DNA from: Branchiostoma floridae
Lineage: Eukaryota > Chordata > Leptocardii > Amphioxiformes > Branchiostomatidae
DNA: 64,000 nt
Direction of reading: 5' to 3'
NCBI RefSeq assembly: GCF_000003815.2
Contig: NC_049979.1
Span: 15,786,393 to 15,850,392, forward strand
Positions 22,701 to 64,000 of the stretch are shown piece by piece. Under the pieces are notes generated by a model that searched no databases, had not been told where the DNA came from, and was given only the letters and a program-made list of their open reading frames with translations. The position numbers and the translations under genes are program-made. How positions within the stretch are numbered: position 1 is the first letter of the stretch; each line of letters begins with the position of its first letter.

Positions 22701-23963
22701 TCTGTAGCCCCAGTTTTGAATATTTGACTACTTTCGTCATCTACACACTAACTTTTTGTATACTTCTACATTCTTGACACATCAGAAAAAGGTTTTCATT
22801 TTGCTCCACAGAAAGCCATGCGACACATCAGGCGGTGCAACAGTGCCCTTGGTAAGGCAGACCTGCAGTGCAAGGACAGCTGCCAGGTGGTGTCAGAGCT
22901 CCACCTGACTGTGGACATGCTTGTCTTTGCCTGCAAGTATGTCACATTACAGCTATTCCTAGTTATGTTTTGGTCATAATACAGGTCATGTATTTTCTCA
23001 CCAGTATTGAAGAAAAGTCTACCATATAGTTGGTGGATGTAAACATAGCACACATCTTCCAAAGGAGTGCCATTTTGGCATTGCTTGTGTTTAACCATTT
23101 ATGAATTTCTTTAAAGGTGAATGTGATCTTGGTATATGCTCCTCTTCTTTAGTTTAAACCTGCACTTAAAGTCACAAACTTGCTTTTAAACACTAAACAG
23201 TGCCTGCTGCTCACAAATTACATCAGCAGAGAGATTTCTCTGAGCCATTGTTCCATGCCATAGGGCCTTTAAAAGTCAATAGTTTCATCAAAACCAGAGT
23301 GTTTCTCCTTTCTCTGCCTGACCTCTCTACATTAAAGTTTTCCCACAAAAGAAAATTGAAAACAAATTGATAATTTGATGAGTGACTTTTTGTTGTGAGA
23401 AAACTATATACATTTGTATGTTGTCAGCAAAATAACTTGTGAACACCTTTCCCATACCTGCCCAGGCTGGTCCGAGCATTACTATCAGCTGGGAAGAACC
23501 CTGGAGGGGTGGGGCTACCTGTCATTAATGTGGGTGTGGCCAACCTTCCAGCCACCACCAGGACTGACCTGGCCAACAGGTGTGCTGCTTCTTACCTTGT
23601 TAAGTCCTGTCTAGATCACAGCTTGGTAGAATCTGATTGAATGTGCATTTTTTGTTTATCCTGGCTATCTACATCTCCAGCATAAATGAATGATAACTTA
23701 AAACCCCATCTGTCCCGTAAAGAAATGTGGTGTATGTCCCTCTTGTAAATGGATGTTGGATACATGAGAACTGCTTTGACCTTTCCTTATCCTACTGATC
23801 AGCCATTTTATCTGTCTCCTCCCCCAGGCTGCTAAGTTTGATTGACAGGTACAGTGAGCTGTGGGCGGGGTTTAACTTGGAGGCAGGGATGGACCAATCA
23901 GTGTCTCTCCTGACAGACATCCTCACAAAACTCATCCCAGAGAGTATGGCGGCAGAGGCTTGA
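13746..23963 (+). CDS. Ankyrin-repeat / GH20 hexosaminidase-like fusion protein
   Basis: Twenty-three exons chain in phase: 13746-13836, 14884-14975, 15166-15320, 15603-15733, 15958-16093, 16333-16454, 16856-17082, 17495-17666, 18026-18213, 18485-18586, 18837-18908, 19057-19107, 19233-19285, 19460-19612, 19851-19920, 20168-20317, 21135-21181, 21334-21375, 21598-21784, 22219-22470, 22812-22936, 23466-23579, 23828-23963. The product is 955 residues; an in-frame ATG at 13707 would add 13. Residues about 45-220 are ankyrin repeats (NTPLHWAASFANHEMV, GATALHDAVLRKDTDIV). A Ser/Pro linker follows. From about 335 the GH20b fold begins (LHLLWPQPQRL, SYRITVSHKRVLLVGSD), then the GH20 barrel (DWPQVSCRGVLIETC; CPGTAAWDSIGG; DWSGRGHLNHQPIS). 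There is no signal peptide, so a cytosolic location is likely. The catalytic Asp-Glu after the VNVG strand is replaced (residues about 585-595, VNVGPVLSEL), so hydrolase activity is doubtful. A scaffold or carbohydrate-sensing role is only a guess. Confidence 0.88.
14280..14435. mobile_element. Palindromic MITE, GGCCACACCAATT family, copy 1
   Basis: A 156-bp element with terminal inverted repeats GGCCACACCAATTTAATTT...TTGGTTCACGGATT and their complement, flanked by TAA on both sides (14277-14279 and 14436-14438). A 3-bp TWA target duplication is typical of Harbinger-type MITEs. It lies in intron 1 of the ankyrin-GH20 gene. Confidence 0.8.
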
Positions 23964-24021
23964 GGAAGATGACTATAGGAATATGTTGCCTTTTCTTTCT
24001 ACGCAATGAATTTCTCATCCA

Positions 24022-24027
24022 AATAAA
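24022..24027 (+). terminator. Polyadenylation signal AATAAA of the ankyrin-GH20 gene
   Basis: AATAAA lies 58 bases after the TGA stop, at the usual distance before a cleavage site. The MITE at 24048 begins 20 bases further on, so the cleavage site should fall at or inside the insertion border. Confidence 0.7.
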
Positions 24028-24047
24028 GCTGTGGCAGTGCCTGGAGT

Positions 24048-24684
24048 TACTCTCCAAGCAGAGATTAGGCTTCGGCTGTTTTTTAACGTTTTTTTAGTCG
24101 TTTTTATCGGGCTTTCTATTTTGTCATTTTTTTCGCTGTGTCCGGCCTATGTATTAATCGGACTTTATTATTATTAAGCCTGTAAACTGCCGAGTCTTAT
24201 TTTTAGAGGTAGGTGAGGGTCCTTGCTACTAATAATTTTCTTTCAATTTTTAACACATGCGACTGAGAATTAGCGCCTATTTCACATCGCTAGAATTAAG
24301 TTCTGTGAGCTACTCCATTTTCCCCCCAAACGCTATAATTTCTAACCGTGCGTGAGATTAAATAGATTTACAGTATGTAGCACAAGCTTCACAACAACGA
24401 AATTTGTAACTGTGGAATTCTGACAGAGGCTTGGAGACCACGACCGGAAAGACTAGCACGGCGGGGGAGGGAAGACCTCGGCCGGGCAGCGCGCACTTCG
24501 CACGTCCGTGGTAAACGGCTGTAATGTGCTGAAGTGATTAGGTTTATGGCGCTTTGAAAATTGCGACTGCCTGCAGAGGTTAGGTTTTGACACAACAAGA
24601 TATAATACAAAATAGAAAGCCCGATAAAAACGACTAAAAAAAACGTTAAAAAACAGCCTGAGCCTAACCTCTGCTTGGAGAGTA
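24048..24684. mobile_element. MITE with long inverted repeats and 8-bp target duplication
   Basis: A 637-bp element. The first 16 bases TACTCTCCAAGCAGAG are perfectly inverted at the other end, and the match continues imperfectly for about 80 bases (AACGTTTTTTTAGTCGTTTT and complement). It is flanked by CCTGGAGT at 24040-24047 and 24685-24692, an 8-bp target duplication as made by hAT-like or related transposases. No transposase ORF is present. Confidence 0.85.
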
Positions 24685-27557
24685 CCTGGAGTCACACCGT
24701 GGTCAAACCAGTGATTCTATGGCAGTAAGAAGGCTTTAGGTGGTTTGACTATGCTCCTTTCTTAACTTGAGCACCCCTTCTACACTTTATTCCATTAACA
24801 GATTCTTCAATGCAACTAGGCTGTGTTGTGAGGTAGCCCTTGTATAGAAGTTATATGAATTGATTATGAAAGAGCCAATCGGTACTAGAAAAATAGGAGT
24901 TAGATAAAATCAAGGCAGCTGGTTCCAGCTACGGAATAATTGTTTTGTTGTTGTTTTATAGGAAGTTCATGCTTTGTGGTGTCAGACATATTTTATATGG
25001 GTTTAAATATGATGGATGTACAATCTTGAATGCACCAATTATTGTAAATAATGTTACAAACTTTAAATAGAAGAAATGGATAAGTTAAAAAAAGGCTTTA
25101 AGAAATGTTTAAAAGATGTGGTAAATCCAGAATTATAAAGATGTGTATTATTCTATAACTAAATTGATTTAAAAAATCACATTTATAGTTGACAGACTAG
25201 TTACAGTTTTTTTTAAATAAATGGTTGCCATGTAACAAGACCCCAATGCCACTTCAAGGTTCTGTGTTACATGTCTTTCCCAAGCTTATGTTGTTAGGCC
25301 ACAGCAAGTAAATTTTATGGATGACATCCTCTGCAGACTGCAAAAATAGTGCGATAGGGCGAAAAAAAAACAACAAGATGGGTGAGAAAAAACAAGATGG
25401 CTACATTTTCATAAATAGGCACCATAAAGTTGTGATGACTGTTGTAACAAGAATTAAAGGGACAGAACATGGTATCAGAGCCAACAAGGCATTCATTCCT
25501 GTAGTTTCAAGACATGTACTGGTGTGGTAAAAGTGGCACTAGTGTGGTGGACTGTCATCACCAACAAAGTTGGTAACCACACTCATGGCTTCCATATTGG
25601 CGTCACTTTTACAACTATCCAATAAGTTTCATTTCTACAACTACAGTCCTGGGTACTTCGCAAGTGTCCCTTCTACAAGTACAATTATTAGGCTACAACT
25701 AAATACAACATATTTGCTCATTTTGGTTTTTTATCGTTATGTTGACCATCCCTGTAGAAGAAAAAAAATCTTGTTTTTTTTTAAATCAGGCGAAAATTAA
25801 TGCGCGCGCTGATGTCATCCATAAAATTTACTTGCTGTGGCCTTACGTGTTCAACAAAGAAATGCTGGCTTTGATTTTGGTGCAATACTGATTAAAATAA
25901 GCTTTGAATAAAAAAATTGTCATTCAGAATGAAATATGCTAATGCTATTTCAGTACTGCTCGTATATGAATATACTTAGTCTGAGATTACTTTAAAACTG
26001 CTTTATATATGGTACAGGGAGATTGCTGTCAACTTAAATGAATTATATAAGGTTGTGAGGAACTAAAGGCAGATTTTTCTATACACCCATCTATACCTTG
26101 TTATACACCTAAGGAATTGAAAATTGTTCAAGATAAAATTTTTCTTCCTCATCAATTTGCCTTGGTGTTGCTATGAATGCCGCTCTTGCCATGTAAACTT
26201 TTTATGTTTCTTCTTTAATTATTTGTTATAGGTTGTTATAAGGTGTATGCTTGTCCATTACAACATTCCAACTTGTATTGATAAAGTTGAGACTAGAAAC
26301 TGCAGATCTTGTTTGTTATCAATATATTTGCTGGCTCTAAGACACAAGTAACTGGCATGGTTTCTAGTTGGAGAAGGGTGTGAAAAGGGGTTAGTTGGGA
26401 GATACACAACAGTAGATATACTGTATGAACTGTAAACCAAAACACTACACCATCGCCTCAATATTTTCCAGTCTGTCCCCTTTTTCTAAATTAAGTCTCA
26501 TTAAAGAAAAAGGTATCACAATACCTGGTCATGCTTATCAATGAGCAGAACGGAAACCATTTGTAAAATCTGTACCTCTTTTATTGTCATTACCTTGCAT
26601 CTTCCTGTAATAAGTTGCCAGTCTTCTATCACATCTTCTAGTCATGTGGTCTCAGTTTGCCTCTTTGACCTTGGAGTCATTGTTCCTGCACCTTACAGTC
26701 CCTATTCCTTACTACATCTGATACACTGTGTCACAAATAACTACAAGAGTAAGACTAGATCACATGAAACTTCCACATAATACACAGGTCTTTAAAATAT
26801 ATTTGAATTCAGAAAAAGTAGCATCCAAGTATTTTTCCTGTTCTTCTTTTGTCTACTTTTGACATCTTAGTATTGTACAAGGTAAAAAAGACAGTCTCTG
26901 GGAGGTTTTGAGCTCAGAACTTCTTGACATCATTAACACTAAGATGAGCCTGTCCTCCCTAGGGGACAAAATGTCCAGAGAAAAGATCAATCTCCATATC
27001 TGAACTTACGTTCTCCACTGACGACCGCTTTGTAAATACTGGCCAGAAAACAGCAGAATTAAATGTTAAACTTACATGTATCAAGTGTTTTTGTAACATC
27101 TGAAGTGGGCTAGGATAGTAGACAACATTTCAAAATTTTGATGTTAATTATCTGTATCATAAGTATTGTTTTCTTAAATCAATTCTGACCACAACACACC
27201 AGAATAAAAACTTCAATGCTATCAAAAACATAGCTTCCATCTTTGGCATAGTAGCAAGATGGCAAATTTACCAGAATTTATGTGTATCATACAGCACTCT
27301 AATTTGCACTGGTCCAGGAGTGGCATAAGTTACCCTCACAACACTATATAGTAAAGCCAAATCCTTACAGATTCTTCAAAATCAAAAAAGTTAAACCTGC
27401 AAAAAAACATAATTCAACTGAACATGACATTCTACCATACATTTTCTCTGGAGTAACAAAGTGGTAAGAGGTAACTAATGCTCACAAAGAATATACCATG
27501 GGTATTGGATAGATCAGCTGATTGCTCATCACAAAGTTGGTAACCAACAAATGATTG
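24685..27557. other. Convergent intergenic spacer
   Basis: Spacer between the ankyrin-GH20 gene and the NTR end of the first HHIP-like gene. Apart from the MITE at 25297-25842 it is AT-rich sequence without a convincing exon, RNA gene or tandem repeat. It probably includes the 3' UTR of the HHIP-like NTR isoform. Confidence 0.5.
25297..25842. mobile_element. MITE with 32-bp perfect inverted repeats
   Basis: A 546-bp element with terminal inverted repeats starting GGCCACAGCAAGTAAATTTT and perfect for 32 bases, flanked by TTA (25294-25296 and 25843-25845). The TTA duplication and GGCCAC start link it loosely to the Harbinger-type MITEs at 14.3 and 31.5 kb. Its interior is AT-rich with no convincing ORF. 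Confidence 0.85.
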
Positions 27558-59992
<32,435 letters not shown>

Positions 59993-60873
59993 GATGACAA
60001 CTACTTAATACTTTGCTGCACTAAGCAGATGAGTGAAAAATCAAAATGACCTGATCTGAAGTAGGTATGTGGACACCACCCGAACTGTCCACCCACATCC
60101 ATTTGGGTAATCGCTTTATTCTGAATGTGATTGGATCAACCTTGTCATGTGGTGTCTGTTGATATAAATTAGCCTACGGGTACTATTAAAAAGGATCAAT
60201 ACCTCTGATGATTTTTTGGTCATGTTGGTCAATGTCTCACAGTCGTTGACTGAATGATGACCGTTGAACTTGCTTGATCACAATAATCCCATGGCTTTAA
60301 CTTTCGCTGACGTGAAAAAGTGACAAGTGGGTGAAGAAAAGTTGTCGATATTATGTGGGCACCACCCTATACTTGGCTGTTATGTTGAAATATGAGCGGA
60401 GTCGACACGCCCTACAACGATAGTGAATATATCATACAGTAGAACGAACCAGGTCTCTTAATTGCTGGGGTCAGATTCTCTCCGTGACAAAATCTCTAGC
60501 GCCGAATGTCAGCTGCTCCAGATCTTTACAGTTCTGGCCCAACAATTGCATAAACTCCTCATAATTCAGCCCAAATGCAAATGACTCACATTACAAGGCA
60601 AAGGTTCTCAGGCACCAATTTATACCCGGGTGAAGTGATGGAAGTGACTCAATCAGGACACACCATGGCCAATTAGGAGTCGAACCTCAGTAAACCTTTC
60701 ACTCCCAACACTGGCCATCAATGCCACTGTCAATGACATATTCACATACATATATCTACTAGTATATAACGTTATAGGTTTACAACGGTTATTGGAGAGA
60801 CTTGAGACTTTATTGGGGGATGATGCAATATGTACCAAATCATGTATGATAAATGTATCCACATCCACACCCA

Positions 60874-60921
<48 letters not shown>
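60874..60921 (+). repeat. (CA)n microsatellite
   Basis: About 24 uninterrupted CA units. Confidence 0.95.
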
Positions 60922-60923
<2 letters not shown>

Positions 60924-61295
60924 GCACATAGGCGCACCACACACAAAAACACTACACTGTGACACATGTAAACACTAAATGAGAGGGGCATAAAAGGTCT
61001 ATTCTTATACATATCAATACACAGAATTAATCGACGTACTTTTTTGTTCCTTAAGTTTCATACTGAAACATCTGTCCTACCTGAGATCTAGTGACCGCAT
61101 TGCTACTCGCACTTATACTATTATTAAACGTTATAACACACAGCACACCTGCAGTAGACGTTACCATAACGCACAGTGCTCCTTCCTGAAAATATATACC
61201 TAGTCTAGGGTCCCTAATGGAGCAAATCTTCCCACTTTCGTGTCTTACTTGACATGTTTAACGTCTACTTCGATCCACCACCATGGTCGCACAGG

Positions 61296-61529
61296 TCATG
61301 CAAATATAATGTTCATTTTCTTGAGCGCGGCTACCACTTTATTCCCGGTTTCCTGATCAGTGAACATGTCGACCTCGTTCCAATATGGCGGACAGCGATC
61401 AGTTGACAAACAAAGCAGAACCAATACAGCACGTTCCAGCCGATAACCCGATATACATTCTTCCACGCAGGGAATTACACATTTCAATTTTCTAGCTGTT
61501 TCACTGGCCTTTCCTTCTTTCCTTCTCAT
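61296..61529 (-). CDS. Hypothetical 77-residue ORF
   Basis: An ORF from ATG 61529 to TGA 61296, ending MFTDQETGNKVVAALKKMNI IFA, with mixed charged and hydrophobic composition. It lies about 450 bases upstream of, and divergent from, the ARF-like gene. I do not recognise it, and there is no clear splice donor that would make it a first exon. It may be chance. Confidence 0.2.
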   Translation of the reverse strand: MRRKEGKASETARKLKCVIPCVEECISGYRLERAVLVLLCLSTDRCPPYWNEVDMFTDQETGNKVVAALKKMNIIFA

Positions 61530-61972
61530 CTCCTACGTATGCCGGACTAATGTCAGAGCAAGATCGGAAACTACGCCCTTACAGGTTGTTGCGAAACCAG
61601 GGGTAGCGAGAAATGACGTCATTGTATTGTTATGCCGACTAGCTAATTGTTGAGTCACCTTCGTACACGTGGAGGTAGCGACGCAGCCACTGTTTACGCT
61701 TTTATTGACACGTGCAAACACTTGCTGTGTGTTGACCAATCAAATCGTGTTTTGTTTTCTATTTTGGGGACTGTTGGCTATCTCCACGTTGGAAGGAACA
61801 CGTTGGAAGCCTAAGGAAATGAATAAAACCGATGCGCAACTTGAAGATTCCTTATGAGACATTAACAGGCGAGATCGACGCACACCAGCAAGAATATTAC
61901 CGAGGAAGAACATTTCCACTTTGGTGTCTTTTTTTCCTCCTGAGTCGTGTTACCGAGTATTTCAGAGACAGT

Positions 61973-63703
<1,731 letters not shown>

Positions 63704-64000
63704 GCATGCGCAGTGGGGACGGAGAACTGAACTGTGCGGGCACAGGGTATTGATGGCTGCTCATCCTGAGCTCTGACGCTTGGGTAAACCATTCCTTCTA
63801 GTCCATTGTTTTGTCTCTGACAAATGAATCTATGACACAGCTTTAATACATGGTAAACAGGGTGGATCATAGGTCAACGTGGGCCAAGAATAACATTGTG
63901 CAAGGCACTATATTACTGTATATATGAACTTGAATATCCTTCACTCCTCTTCATTGGAAAAACAGTTACCAATAGCTAGTGATTTATACGAACAGCGTCA
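63704..64000 (+). other. 3' flank of the ARF-like gene
   Basis: Presumed 3' UTR and beyond. No AATAAA is seen before the window ends. Confidence 0.4.

Larger units (their letters stand above)
59993..61972. other. Intergenic spacer between the divergent pyranose-oxidase-like and ARF-like genes
   Basis: It should hold both promoters. It includes a CA microsatellite (60874-60921) and a possible small ORF (61296-61529, minus). A GCCATATTGG word, similar to the YY1 initiator-type motif, lies near 61380-61390 on the minus strand. No other feature was seen. Confidence 0.4.

Overview
The window is intron-rich metazoan nuclear DNA. Almost every coding exon is short, is bounded by GT-AG introns and stays in phase with its neighbours, and the introns and spacers are full of small transposable elements. 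The gene set (HHIP-like proteins, GLRX5, an ARF-like GTPase, a possible meiotic TOPOVIB-like subunit), the exon structure and the density of miniature inverted-repeat elements (MITEs) fit an invertebrate deuterostome best. Amphioxus (Branchiostoma) is my first guess; this is inference, not proof. One 100-N scaffold gap lies at 47363-47462.

Layout: 1-3216 (+) is the 3' part of a gene whose C-terminal motif suggests TOP6BL/TOPOVIBL. 4447-8529 (-) is a four-exon DUF445 membrane protein. 10991-13299 (-) is mitochondrial monothiol glutaredoxin 5, with a miniature LTR element and a nested DNA transposon in its intron. 13746-23963 (+) is a 23-exon gene that joins ankyrin repeats to a GH20 hexosaminidase-like domain; it is head-to-head with GLRX5. 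27558-42349 (-) and 44813-50188 (-) are tandem HHIP-like paralogues with almost identical exon lengths. 52383-59992 (-) is a pyranose-2-oxidase-like GMC flavoprotein. 61973-63703 (+) is an ARF-family GTPase.

Main findings: (1) the upstream HHIP-like gene can end in two ways from overlapping reading frames of one exon region, giving either a membrane-anchor tail or a secreted netrin-like (NTR) domain plus a long Pro/Gln/Tyr-rich tail; the paralogue keeps the exon but has lost the AG acceptor for the second ending; (2) the ankyrin-GH20 fusion lacks the catalytic Asp-Glu pair where the family has it; (3) a pyranose-oxidase-like enzyme retains flavinylation and catalytic motifs in an animal genome; (4) a TRIM-like LTR element has a tRNA-like Pol III promoter inside its LTRs.

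The genes do not form one pathway. The functional link that can be read from position is the duplicated HHIP-like pair. The GLRX5/ankyrin-GH20 pair may share a promoter. All exon models were made by hand from splice consensus and phase; no alignment or database search was run.
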